DNA of 64,000 nt, taken from NCBI GenBank assembly GCA_002633005.1, contig NMRA01000279.1, positions 133,233-197,232 on the forward strand, written 5' to 3'. The translations under genes were made by a program, and so were the position numbers. Of the stretch, positions 39,915-51,382 are shown one piece after another (positions within the stretch are counted from its first letter, which is position 1; the number at the start of each line of letters is the position of its first letter). Source of the DNA: Phoronis australis (lineage: Eukaryota; Phoronida; Phoronidae). The notes under the pieces were generated by a model. It was given only the letters and a program-made list of their open reading frames with translations, did not search any database and had not been told where the DNA came from.

Positions 39915-40020
39915 ACGTTCATTCAGAGATGAACCCAAACTCAAGAAATTACGCGATGAGAGTCTAGCTGAACTGTTTCAAGGTCAATTCAGTGCACAAG
40001 TGACGGGAGAAGCCCTGCAG
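39915..40020 (+). mobile_element. Possible LINE relic (segment before the reverse transcriptase)
   Basis: The frame reads KLKKLRDESLAELFQGQFSA. This resembles the segment between endonuclease and reverse transcriptase in RTE-type LINE polyproteins, which has a lysine-rich start, then a DxxxAExF pattern. The match is short and from memory of the pattern only, and it runs into an ATT-rich microsatellite. Confidence 0.25.
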
Positions 40021-40471
40021 ACTATTATTATTGTTATTATTATTGTTAAGTTTTAATATTACAAAGAGTATTTATTAGATTCTAACTTAAACATTTGTTA
40101 TGCAAGCTGAATGCAATTTATAATTGCTAAGTTTAAAATAAAAACTATCAACAAAAAGTAACTGCATTTACAATGCGCAATGCTTTTACAGAAGTTGCGT
40201 CACGTGGTTGAAAGATTTAAACATGTCAAGTTTTTTCGGCAAAAAAGATCGTTTTCACCGTTCATGTGAGAAACCAAATAAGTTTTTCCCATGTCATAAA
40301 CCTGAGACGAGTGTACGAAACTTGATGTACAAACTAATTTTACCAAAGCAGATAAGTGTGCAACCCAGTTTTCCCTCGGACACCTACTATACGAACTATT
40401 TGAGAGAAATGAATTGTGTTTCAAGGGTGGTGTACGTACTATTAAAGTGTTCTCGTGTACATATATATATT

Positions 40472-40730
40472 GGAGGGCCATGTACCTCACAGAGGTGACG
40501 ATAACACACATAAACGTATGCATATGTTGAGGGTCCATACACAATGCAGAGATGACGTCAATACACATGCACCTATGTATATGATGGAGGTTCATTAACA
40601 TCTCACAGAGATGATAGCAATACACACACACCTATGTTATGACGAAGGTCCATACACCACAGAGATGATGGCAATATACATAGATGATGGCAATATACAT
40701 ACATGTATGTATAAGCTGGGGTTCCATATA
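40472..40730. repeat. Minisatellite of about 57-bp units next to exon 3
   Basis: Four diverged units of 56-58 bases or more each begin GAGGGYCCAT or similar, continue with CACAGAGATGAYRRCAATACACA and end CCTATGTTATG. It ends in an AT run (40728-40742). Confidence 0.65.
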
Positions 40731-40849
40731 TATATATATAAATATATGACAAAAAGGATGAACGCAATATGCATCCACATATGTCAACGTGGCCACATAA
40801 AAATCCAACACAAACAAACTTTGTCACGAATCTAGCACGTAGCACTCAC

Positions 40850-41068
40850 CAAAAAGGACGGGGTCTTGCGAGGACTCCATTGTGGCCCGAGCCTGGGCTA
40901 TACGTTTTTCTGAGGGTCTCCTCATGGGTACTGGCTTGGCCAGCAGGTGGTGCTGTTGTATAATGGACCCATCCTTGGCATCCTCAGGACTACCTGAAGG
41001 CAAATGGGACTGGATGAGGGGAACGGTCAAAGTCGCGTGTCTACGAGAGGGTTCGAGACAAACCCATG
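40850..41068 (-). CDS. PAR-type bZIP transcription factor, coding exon 3
   Basis: This internal exon of 219 bases is phase 1 at both ends and encodes residues 104-176. The acceptor has a good pyrimidine tract (gctctcattgtcag) and the donor is strong (TTTG then GTGAGTGC). The split codon from exon 2 (G plus CA) restores the open frame. The product has a basic C-terminal half (PMRRPSEKRIAQAR). It occupies the position of the linker before the bZIP in PAR proteins, but I do not see a convincing proline- and acid-rich domain. A minisatellite of about 57-bp units begins about 120 bases below it. Support is the open frame, phases and splice sites only, so confidence is lower than for the bZIP exon. 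Confidence 0.55.
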
Positions 41069-41602
41069 CTGACAATGAGAGCGGATTGAAACAAAGGTGG
41101 ACGTTTAAACTTTGGTACATTTAGCGATGTTAAATGGCCAGAGAAAGCCAATGCATCTTGGCTTAAATTTCCAAGACGATGTCGCATGCATTAATGAAAT
41201 TGAAAAAGACCACAACTTCTCCAGGCAGTCACTGCACACACCAGTGTTCAACACAGATGAAAACATAAATGGCGTGGAACTGCAAAAATGCCAACATACG
41301 TGACAGAACCAAGCAGCCGCTGACATTTTCTGCTGCATACTGTATTTACAATTGCCGTATTGTAAGCCACATTCACTTGTCTTATTGACCATCTGGCAAT
41401 GATTTCAGTAAGTTGTTCCTAAACCTACATTATGAAGCAGTGAAGACAATATTAATAATGGCCACACCATTTTTCCAAACCGGTTGCTATATTTTCAAAC
41501 AGGTGGCAGGTTATTCGAACGTGGTAAATGCTGGCAAACAGGTTGCATCAACACCTTAAAACAAGTACATGGCATACAATGTCATACGCCTATTTTACAG
41601 AT

Positions 41603-41830
41603 GTCTGACCACTGGTCATACACTGGTCAATCATCGCACTTGTGGTGAATCTGTCCAGAAGCCTCACTACTAGTTATATTGGTCAGTCTCCATACTTACA
41701 TTGTTGAGACTGAACAAAGACTGGTCAGTCAGTACACTTAGCCTTCTGCTTGTCTGCCAAGAAGTCCAACTTCTGGCCACATATTGGGTCAGTCACCGCA
41801 CTTACCTTGGTGAGTCTGAATAAAACTCCA
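41603..41830 (-). repeat. Diverged duplicates of the exon 2 splice-donor region
   Basis: The segment 41603-41622 matches the exon 2 segment 42297-42316 at 19 of 20 positions. Further copies of the neighbouring donor region lie at 41681-41720 (donor-like ATGTAAGTATG on the minus strand), 41723-41750 (degraded) and 41788-41820 (AAGGTAAGTGCGGTGACTGA, against AAGGTAAGTGATGTCACTGA at exon 2). They lie in intron 2, downstream of the real exon. Confidence 0.55.
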
Positions 41831-42274
41831 GCCAGACTAATCCAACTGACAACTTAGAAAAACAGTTTCAAATTACATCGTCTTTTTTCTAACAAAATGA
41901 ACTCAAATTTTTACGAGCACTGTACATTTCACTTGTGTAATATTGCCTAATGAAGTTTAAAAAATCCACAGACCCAAACATTTGGCTACAAATAAACTGT
42001 TTACTCAGTAGTAGAATATTTTTAAGAAGTATCCTGCTCATCAGAAATGTACATTGTAGTGGGAGAGTGTCCCAAGACATCAAGAATTGACTTAGTTTAA
42101 AGTTTTATTAACAACCCTTGTTCAAAATTAATCTACCATATCACAATTCTGACTTAAGTTCTTCAGTCTCTTTTGATAGTCCACAAAAGCAGCAAAACTA
42201 GTCACTCACAGTTCAGATTTTAAAATTCAGTTAAATTCTCATCAATAGTCCAAACTCTCAGTGACATCACTTAC

Positions 42275-42490
42275 CTTGTTGAGAGTCTGCTGAAAAGTCT
42301 GACCGCTGGTCATACAATGTCTGTGACGAGTTCAACATGGTGTACTGTAGAGTGGTACTGGCCGTAGCCAGGTCGTCCAGTGTGGCATGTTGGGTACTGG
42401 ACAGAGTAGATGTACTGGACGTCGCCCCGTTGGCATCATCACTGTATTGCTGCTGACTAGAGTAGAAGTCGTGGCTTGGTTTACCATTCT
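42275..42490 (-). CDS. PAR-type bZIP transcription factor, coding exon 2
   Basis: This internal exon of 216 bases is phase 1 at both ends. It encodes residues 32-103 of the model, a Ser/Thr/Gln-rich low-complexity stretch with scattered Asp and Tyr, the kind of composition seen in activation domains. No folded domain is recognised. The acceptor (tgtttatag then AGAATGG) has a modest pyrimidine tract; the donor is consensus (AAG then GTAAGTG). The open frame continues upstream through the acceptor to an ATG at 42572, so this exon could also serve as an alternative first exon with 27 extra residues. The 3' end of the exon and its donor have several diverged copies between 41.6 and 41.83 kb (see findings). 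Confidence 0.6.
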
Positions 42491-45400
42491 CTATAAACAC
42501 ATGTAGCATAGTTTGAGTAGGGCCAAAGGTTCTACCCACAGTGGGTAATGGGGCTGATCCAGGAAAGGTCATACATCTACAAATTGACCTATCGCCAGGA
42601 TTTTGAGTGACGGCTTAACTGACCAATCAGAATGCAGCATTCTTGACACACATGATCCAGAATTTGCACATTAGAATTTTTGCTCAGGGCCCTCCCCCCC
42701 AAGATGTGAACTTTTTAATTGAGCGCAACCAAGGTAAAACCAAATTGGTCTTTTCCTAAACTTCAATGTTACGGTTGTTTTGAAAGTATAACTTTAAGCT
42801 GGACAATGCAAATTATATAAATAAAATGGAGAGCCTATTTGGAAAACTTTACCCATAATCTCCAACATGAAGAATGAGATTTTATTGGATATTTAACTAT
42901 TTACGCAAATCTAAAACATGAAAGTCATGGAAGTTTCATGTCCAGTTTACAATTATCTTGACAAATGAGTGATGTCCAGATGTCAAAGACCCAATGATGT
43001 TCATCCATTTTGCTAGACACCTCATGACCAAGTCCAGGGCTTAGTACTGTGTAGATTTCACAAAAAAACATTTGATAAAATTTCCACAATTTGCAGCAAA
43101 GTCCAATTAACTTTTGAAAATGGAAAAATAACAGTGAAGGCAGTTATTTTACACCAAATACGTGAAAAATTACCATGCTAGTATTAATACTAATAGTGAT
43201 AATGATAAAAACAATAGCAATGCATCATATATACAAGAGATGATCATTATTTAAAACATTTCCACTCAACAGAGCAGTGCCAGTAACCTTAGTAAGAGGC
43301 TGCATGGGGTGCAAAGCAAGTCATAAATAGTCTCCTCAATAGGAACACATCTGCCACCTGTCCTCAGATTATTCAAGAAGTTTGGTGGATAGGAAGGCAG
43401 ACAACAAAGGATACAAAAATAACAGGAATGCACAACGAATGTTAAATCCATCTGAAACAGGGCTAGTGCTATTGCCTACATGATTGAAACTAATTTTCCA
43501 AGTTCCCTAATAATTCATAAAAAACTTGATAGATAACTAGCAAACACAGGGAAAAACAAAATTGCCACAAGGCAACTCTGCAGAAGTAAGATTTGTGCTA
43601 AAATCCATTTCAACTGAACTCTCCTCAATAGACACACATGCCAAATTTCATGAAGATCCACCAAGGAAATTGTCATCAGCCAGTCAAAAAAATAAATTGC
43701 CACAAGACTGTCATAGCAGTCAGACCCATTCAGAAATCATTGTCAGTCACGCACTTTCTAGTACCAACACATATAAATGATAGTGATTTGCCCAATAGAG
43801 AGCCATACGTCAAAAACCAGCCTAAAAATAATAACAATGGCCACCAGGTGGCATAAAATATGTTGACTCCATCAAAAAAATGGGAAGGTGTCATCATACC
43901 TTGAACAGAAACTTTTTGCCATGTTTCATGAAAATCTGCCAGGGAACTCCAAGGATATGGAGGAAAGCATAAAAACTAATATTACAAGGCAAAAAACATA
44001 ATAGGATACATCTCCAAGATGCTGCCATCTGTTGTCCCGTTCCTATACAAATTTAACAAAGAACCTTCAAGCAGTTTAGGAGATATAGCCGTGGACAAGA
44101 AAAAACTTCCACAGTAGTCGGGAGCCATCAAAAGTCATTGTCAGCTGTGCCAATTTTCACAATAATCCTTAAAGTGGTTTGTTGGATAGACGGAAGCAAA
44201 ACAAACAAATTCAAACATAAAAATGGCCACAAGGTGGCGTATAATAGGTAAAATCTATTGGAAAATGAGAAAGTGTCAAACCTACTTTCCAAATTCTAAG
44301 AAAATCCATCAAGGAATTCCAAAGAAACAGAGGAAGACCTAAAAAATAAAATTCCCTCTAGGGGGTAGAGTAGTAGTTAGAGCTGTCCATAAGTCATTGG
44401 CATTAGCTATAACTTCCGCAGAACTACAGGTAATTTAACACAACGTTTCCCCTAGAGATTCATGAAATACGTTCGTGGATGCAAAAAACAAAACTGCCAC
44501 AAGACGGAGCCATCCTCCACATACCATACATCAATTTTCAAAATCATAATTAGAGTTGTTTGGCTGATGGGGTGCATGCCAAAAATCAGACCTGAGAACT
44601 GCAAAAACGGCCACTACAGAATACCCCAAATCGATTCGGAAACGAGAAGCCCACATTGTCTTCAACACCTATTGCCAAATTTCATGAAATGAACTCCAAA
44701 GATACAGAAGTCAATGTTAGAAACTAAAATTGCCACTAGGGGGCACAATGGTAGTCGGATCCATCCAAATTAGCTCATGGCCATCCCATCCATGATAGGA
44801 ACACACTAGCAAAATTTTACAAACATCCATAAAGGGGTTTTGGAAATACAGCAGTGGACACAGGACGCACGAGGATGACAGTCTAATGCACTCACATACA
44901 CAACTGGACTATAATTACTTAAAAACACCTTGACAAATTAAAAAATGATGAACAGCTTTGTTACAGAAGCTGGACACTGTCTCATTGAGACCACATGACC
45001 AATCTCACCAAACATTAACTTTATGGAAATTAACAGTGAAGATTAGCAGGACATGCCCTCAAATGCTGCTTTGAAAGGCATAGGTATGGTCTCTTGTCCA
45101 TCAAGTCACCATGCTCACTTACTATTGTCAGAAGTGAACTATGTAATTAAAAATATAAAGCTCTCTGATGCGGCATTGTTGCTACTGTTGGTTGTACTAA
45201 GAGGCACATAATCTTAAAAGAACACCTTATACAACTTTGAACAAATAATCTGTGATGACACAGCAGGAAAGCCCTTACTGCTCCACTGTTCACCAGTGGT
45301 TTATTCTAATACATTTGTCATAAGCTCCCACCACCCTCATTGCTGAGTGCAGAATACCTAACCAACCATAAGTCAGTGGCAGACAGCAAATGAGAAATGA

Positions 45401-48400
45401 GCTAGAAAAGGACTGCCTGCTGTATTCAGATTTCATGGAATATGAGGCAGCTCTCATGCTTGAATACACCAAGATATTGTGATGGTTAACCAATGTTGTG
45501 TGCTTACTGTCTAAGGGGGATCAACAATTGGTTGGGCTTCAAAACCATGTGCACACTCCCAGTTTCAATTTACATCGAGTTTGAGAAAATATGTTTTCGT
45601 GTTCAGTATGTTTTTGTGGTTTGTGTGTGCGTGCGTGTGAACAATCATTCACTAAAAAAGTTAACCATTTTTACTACTTAAATGTGCGTTTCAAAGGATA
45701 CTGTCATAGTGACATTTATACGTGGAAGCTGAGCTTAACTTAACTGGCAGTCATGGGACCAACTCAGTCATTACTCTCAACTAGGTCTCCAGTGTTTTGT
45801 AGCAAAAGATCTCGCACACGATATGTTCAGAATTTAATCAGGATAATAGACAACCTTAGTTACCAAGGCTTAAATTTCATAACTAACTTTTTCTTAATAG
45901 TGAACAACAGTTTATATATTTTTAAAGTCTTAGATCACAGTATTGTATGTGCATGAAAGCAAAATACACATGTCTCTAATTAATTTCATGCTGAAATGCC
46001 ATCATTTGAGAATATGTCCTAATAAAGCCAGATTACAATAAAAGTCATTTAGTACTGATTTGAACAAGACCAAAACAGAAATATTTAACTTGTCTATGAA
46101 CCATGTAGAAAATCGTGTCTGGACTTCTAGACCCAGAGATCAGCTGTCAAAAATGTTGACGTCTTTCATTTTCAGAAGCTGACTTCTTAGGCTAAAAGGT
46201 CTTAAAATCTCAGGCACACCTTTGCCCAATTCCGCAAAAAAATTAACACTGTTCTAAGACTTTTTAGCAAAAACGCAGTCACACGATTACAATTTACAAA
46301 TACCTGGGTTTTATTTTTTGTGCACTTAGAGACCACCAAGGATTTTAAAGTATGAAGTTTTATGGGATTACAACTAAAGCTATTTAAGAAATTTGATCCC
46401 TTGCAATGAAGGTAGCTAATTACCTTAAAACACGTCCCAGAACTGTAGACAGATTTCTGCTGGAAAAAAGCTTTTTTGAAAACACGGATAACTAAAAAAA
46501 TACCGCATCACTGCATAAAAAACACAGACAAGAAACAATTATGTTACTTTGTTTGGCCTTGCATTACAAAATGACTGGTCATACGAAAAAGCATTATTTG
46601 GAAAGCAACATGAATTTGGTTGATGTAATGCAATTCAGATTATAACGTTTGGATTGCAACAAAAATGAACTGAGGAGTGTTTTTAACACAGCTATTTACT
46701 ACTAAATCAAATTACAGTTGAGCAATAAATAATCTACGGCAAAGAAGATAAGTAATTAGGGGACGGCAAAGAAGATAAATAATTAGGGGAGTTTATTTAC
46801 TAATTAGGGAAGATTATTTATGCCAAAGCAACAAAACAGGAGCCCATACTGGGAAATTTACATCACCCTTGACTACACATTAGCAACAACAAGGCCTTAT
46901 TGTTCAATAATTCAATCTCAGACAAAATCCCTATTTTGTTGCACAACGCTAATTGATTTTGCATTAGCAATGAGCTTTTTGTGCATCAAACACAATGTCA
47001 GCAGCTATCGCTTACCGTCATGGAAACAACGTGTTTTTAATTATAGTGACTGAGCAGCTATCACAAAAATAAGTTAGATTCGTAGCAGGAGAGCCCTGCC
47101 TGACAAACAGTATACATATTTTCAAAACATATTTGTCAAAATCGTCATTTTCCAACTTACAAAATTTTACTGTATTGTTACAAGTGCCAGAACGTCATTG
47201 TTTATCGGTTAATGGCAGTTGTACAATATCAGTTCTGGATATGATGAAGCAGAGTTTTTGCACTATTTACTTTTGTTCAAAATTTTGTTGAAATAATGTT
47301 TCACCGTTGTGCCATATTGCGCTGATACAGGAAACTTTACCTATTTAGTTCCCCAACAGATGCAAAAATAACAAAATACTTTGAACACATGCGATAACAT
47401 CAGAAAAAAAAACGCGTTACAGGGACAACTTGACAGCACGTGAGAAGAACACATTCCTAATCTTGTCTTCAGAAAGCAAGTTGTTACCCTTACCCTTATA
47501 AATAAGAACTGTAATTTCCATTTGTGTCCCCACTTTTGTCTGTCAGACACTGCTTTTTACCATCAAGTAATTCAGTGCACCATTAGTACACCAGTGGCTA
47601 CATGGTAATGATTTACATAGAATGTAAATATTAGGACTCCACCTGCTTGAACAATAAGCTATAAGTGAAACCGACAGCCATGAGTAAGAACACAGCGTAT
47701 GATGCTTCAGCAACTGATAGTCCAATGAAAAGGTGACAACTTATCCAGAAGTTATGAGATAACAAGCTTAGCCAGGTAGCTGGCAATCTGCAATTTCAAT
47801 CAACCCAAGCTCGTTTCCAGTGAAACTTCATTTTCATGTGAGAGATTTATAGCTAACCGTTTTGAGACATTTTTATTTCATAAATTTCCTGTTAGTTACC
47901 ACTATTAATCATCAGTATTTCATTGCCAGTTCTCATATGCTCCCATTTTGAGACCTGCCTTTTTGTGTTGCAGTTGAACTTTACCAGGCAAACGATTTAG
48001 CAAGTCCTGACAGTGAAGCTTCCCAAAATAAGATTGTTGATGTATTTATCCAATGTTACAATTCCGCTCTTTGTTTGTGGAGGTAGAAAAATCCCTTGTG
48101 CCATTGACTTAGATTTCCAAATGTCGCTAACACATTTCTGAGCAGAGTCATACAAGCAAAGAACGTTTAATCGTGCATCGTTTAGCTACTTAACTTGAAT
48201 GCCTGCATTGTCCCTCACTCACTGAGCAACAGTTAAACTTTATTCATAGGTACCAGAATGACAAATGACTAACAAATGTTAGAACAGTTATGATAAGCAT
48301 GAGTATTGTACAGCTGTGAGGTAAGTGGTTCACAGTGAACAGCATTGTGGGTAAATACCACAGAATCAAAGAGGGCGCTGCAGTATTCAGAGAAGTGGCT

Positions 48401-50145
48401 TTTCGTAGGCACCACACCACATCAGAGGGGCAACCGAACACCCAATACAACTATACTGGTGCAGGTGTCATGTACTTAGGACAGCAGGAGTCCAAATTTG
48501 CAATGCAAAATAAGAACTTTTCACCTCACCAAAGATACAATTTACAAATATTAATAAAAGTGCCATCTTTATTCAGCAACCTCTTTGTTCGATCAATAAG
48601 CTCGATGAAGCAGTTGTGAATGAAGGCAGATTTCCTGTTAATAGGTTTTACCTTTTTCACAGGTAGCAATAAGCCTTGTCAAAAATGACATGTGGTGTAA
48701 CACAAAATTTTCCCAATTAGAGCACCTCATTGGCTCAACTACACCGGAATGTTACTTCTGCAAAACGTGGCCAATGAGAAAAAAGACAAGAGTGATTTGG
48801 CAGAATTTTGTGGGGATGCCCTAAAAATTATCATAACCAAATTGACTCAAGGTTTCTTTAATTGGTACATTCTCCCAAACTCAACTGCTTAAGACTGGTC
48901 TCAGTTTGTTCCCTACTCATTTGAGACGTGATTTCAAAGATGCATAGTCTCATAAAATAATGAATATGCAAATAAAGTACTAATTTACAAACAACCCTAG
49001 GTCTTCCAGTGTGCCGAAAACCATCCGTGAACCAGTTACCATTACAATCTGGCAAGTCTCATTTTGCGAGCCTATTTTAAAGTAAACAAGGCACAGTTAT
49101 TATTATTTGTTTATTTCACTACCAAATAACGATTGCGTAATATCATACAAGGGTTTTTATAGGCACACACATGTTTTTGAGTGTATCAGTTTCAGTGTTT
49201 TATTTAAAACTGCAATTTATTTACAAATTGTTTCTTTCCCTGATTATATCTGTATACGAAGTTCTCCAGGAAGTCACTAGGTGCTGCTTGCTACAAATTT
49301 AAATATTCAATGTATTAATGAGACATAGCATCTATAAGTCTTGCACAGAAAGACAGTTCATCATTCCTCAAGACCACACTCAGTGCATAAAATGACACGT
49401 CTGTGACAAGTCAACTTGTAGAGTCTCGTCTCGAGAAAGAACAAACTGCAAGTTCTTGCCCAGGAATCAAGACCTACAATTTGAGACCACTGTCATTACA
49501 GAAAGTAGTCAAAATCAAAAAATGTGACGGATGGTGGTTTTACACAGCTGCTTTAAATAGTTTTTTCCTCCAACAGGAGACTACGTTAAAACATCACCAG
49601 GCTGCCCAGAACATTTTGTATCTGTTTTTCTGGGCTTTACACTGAAATCGAGGGGGAGGTACATTTCACACAGGCATCATGTCTATTAATTATTTGTGTT
49701 TCCATGACAACAAGTAATTTCATAAAATTCTACCAAAATTTTGATGTTCACACAATAGTTACAGAAGTCATCTCTCATCTGAGGTCGACTAACCAGAACC
49801 TCAACTAATACACTTTATATTCGCTTTCGGACAAGAGAGGTTTAAACACGCCGTCCCGACTAAGAGAACAACGCCAATGAATCCGCCATTGACGGAGGAA
49901 TAGCGCGCGGAAAGGTGTTCTCCGCAAATCACTGGTACCAATTTAGGTTACTAGCTCTTACGACACGTTACGTAAGAGTGCGGAGTTATTAACGCTAAAC
50001 AATACACATGTCGTAACTCCACCAACAACTTGCAAGTGATCTTATGAACAATTATATAACCATCACACTAAGTACATAGTTTTCAAAATGGCGACTACAA
50101 CGAAGTCGTATGCATGTGGCCGGAGACTTTAATAACGTAACTCAC
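42491..50145 (-). other. Intron 1 of the bZIP gene
   Basis: Apart from the tandem array at 43.3-44.9 kb, I see a duplicated 26-bp GGCAAAGAAGATAARTAATTAGGGG-type segment near 46.74-46.81 kb (two copies plus a partial one). I also see a segment at 49.32-49.5 kb with many GAGAC/GTCTC motifs. No further exon is recognised. Confidence 0.55.
43290..44880. repeat. Diverged tandem array, unit roughly 115-200 bp (mostly about 135)
   Basis: Two sequence blocks alternate. The first is GCCACNAGGNGGC-like, at about 43561, 43694, 43837, 44018, 44222, 44348, 44491 and 44727. The second is CCAAATTTCATGAAAATCCA-like, at about 43638, 43917, 44149, 44284, 44672 and 44809. The second is usually followed by GTTT, GGA and a GATA-type ending. 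Composition and order resemble a short interspersed repeat found in many aquatic animal genomes, here locally multiplied. Open frames inside are short and not assigned. Confidence 0.55.
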
Positions 50146-50239
50146 CGTAACTGTCCGTCCGCTGGGGTTGGTAGGCCGATATAGGCGGCATGTAAGACGG
50201 GTCCTGGGTGGCTCCGAAATAATATGCTGTTTCTGACAT
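50146..50239 (-). CDS. PAR-type bZIP transcription factor, coding exon 1 (distal first exon, E1a)
   Basis: This is the first coding exon of the minus-strand bZIP gene. It encodes 31 residues starting MSETAYYF, rich in Tyr, Pro and Gln, with no recognised domain. An in-frame TGA lies six bases upstream of the ATG and there is an A at -3, which together favour this start. The exon ends at a strong donor (G then GTGAGT) in phase 1, and the split codon joins in frame to exon 2. The surrounding 400 bases are richer in CpG than the rest of the window, as expected for an unmethylated promoter. A perfect D-box (50515-50524) and a CRE-like TGACGTAA (50478-50471) lie 0.23-0.29 kb upstream. The link to the bZIP exon 44 kb away is inferred from strand, intron phase and splice signals, not from a transcript. 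Confidence 0.65.
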
Positions 50240-50514
50240 CTTTCAACAAGCGGGAAGGTGACTTTACATTTGCAAATATTCGGCTACCTTATTAAAGAAT
50301 TTATTTGCTCCCAGCAAAAGTGGTTGTGTATACACGACGTAATCAGTAGAACCCATTTTTAGGGGTGTCGGGATAGTAAAAGGTATGATTTAATTTTTAC
50401 TGAATATCTGACTTAAGTACTTTTTTGTTACTGTGTATATCGTCGAACAGGTCAACGAGTACACCAAACTTTACGTCAGCGTGGAAACTGTTGGGAAGTA
50501 ATTACCGCAAATTT

Positions 50515-50524
50515 GTTACGTAAT
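50515..50524. promoter_or_regulatory. Perfect PAR-bZIP/E4BP4 D-box upstream of E1a
   Basis: GTTACGTAAT matches RTTAYGTAAY at all positions. It lies 276 bases upstream of the distal start codon of the gene encoding a protein expected to bind such sites. A CRE-like TTACGTCA lies 37 bases closer to the gene (50471-50478), and a nine-of-ten D-box (GTTACGTAAG, 49967-49976) lies in the start of intron 1. The match is direct; the function is inferred. Confidence 0.5.
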
Positions 50525-51284
50525 GTACCTTGAGAATAGAACGATCCACCTTGTAGAGGATGACCTATATAACTGACCAATGGCCAGTAAGGTCAAATAA
50601 CTCTAGATGGCGCAACATTAGACTTCATTACTGGGTGATTGATCGCCTAAGCAGGAAAGAGTCAATATCAACGAATAACGGATGCGAAAAACGCCGCGTC
50701 TCACGTTTAAAAAATGATCCTCCAGTTCGCATAGTTTGAGTGTATAGGTTTAACAACATGTTCTGTTTTATGTTCACTCGTTTCAATAAAGTCGTATTTC
50801 CCCGCATTCTGTTTAAGCATAGCCGGCGTCGGTCATCCATTCGCTACGGCCGTACTCCGTCACGGTGTTCGCAGTTTAAATAGCGTGTAGGCCTGGTAAA
50901 ATTTAAAAAATAGTACTGAAACAGACCTATAATAAAAATGATGTTGAAAAGATATTTATTGGAACTTGATAGTTATTTCTGTTGACCTTGACTGGTCTCA
51001 GAGGGGTTTTAGTTAAGATTGGTAGGCGCCAACATAGAATTTTAAAACACAAATTCGTCACCCTAGCGATTTCTCTGCTTGCATAGTTTGTGGATTGATT
51101 CCAACATGTTGATTTGTTCAATTTTAACGCCAATTCATGCAAAAGTTCTTGAATTTTATAAAGATTCGGTATTTCCCTGGTCTTCGATAGCCCTACATCG
51201 AAATAGTTTTGCGCCGAGATGGGTCAGAGAAATTCAGTAAACTAATTAAACTTAGCTTTCAAATTGGCAAATAATTATATATTT

Positions 51285-51288
<4 letters not shown>

Positions 51289-51327
<39 letters not shown>

Positions 51328-51382
51328 NGGGGGGGGAGGGAGGGAGGGAGGGAGGGAGGGAGTGAGGGAGGGAGGGAGAGAT
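51289..51382. repeat. (GA)n then poly-G then (GGGA)n simple repeat with one N
   Basis: About 15 GA units pass into a G run containing N at 51328 and then GGGA units. The true length is likely uncertain. Confidence 0.95.

Larger units (their letters stand above)
23875..40849 (-). other. Last intron of the bZIP gene, part between exon 3 and E1b
   Basis: No confident exon is seen. The stretch holds a DR5 site, a SINE, a MITE fragment, a tRNA-like segment, a LINE tail split by a MITE (30.1-30.6 kb) and a CpG-richer patch (31.72-32.1 kb). It also holds foldback elements at 34.2 and 37.7 kb, a GTT microsatellite and a possible LINE linker relic (39.9 kb). A cytosine run with one N is at 33846-33870. 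Confidence 0.6.

Noticed and set aside
50088-50132. Short plus-strand frame starting ATGGCGACTAC near E1a
   Set aside because: It stops after 14 codons and has no donor; more likely a motif than a coding start.
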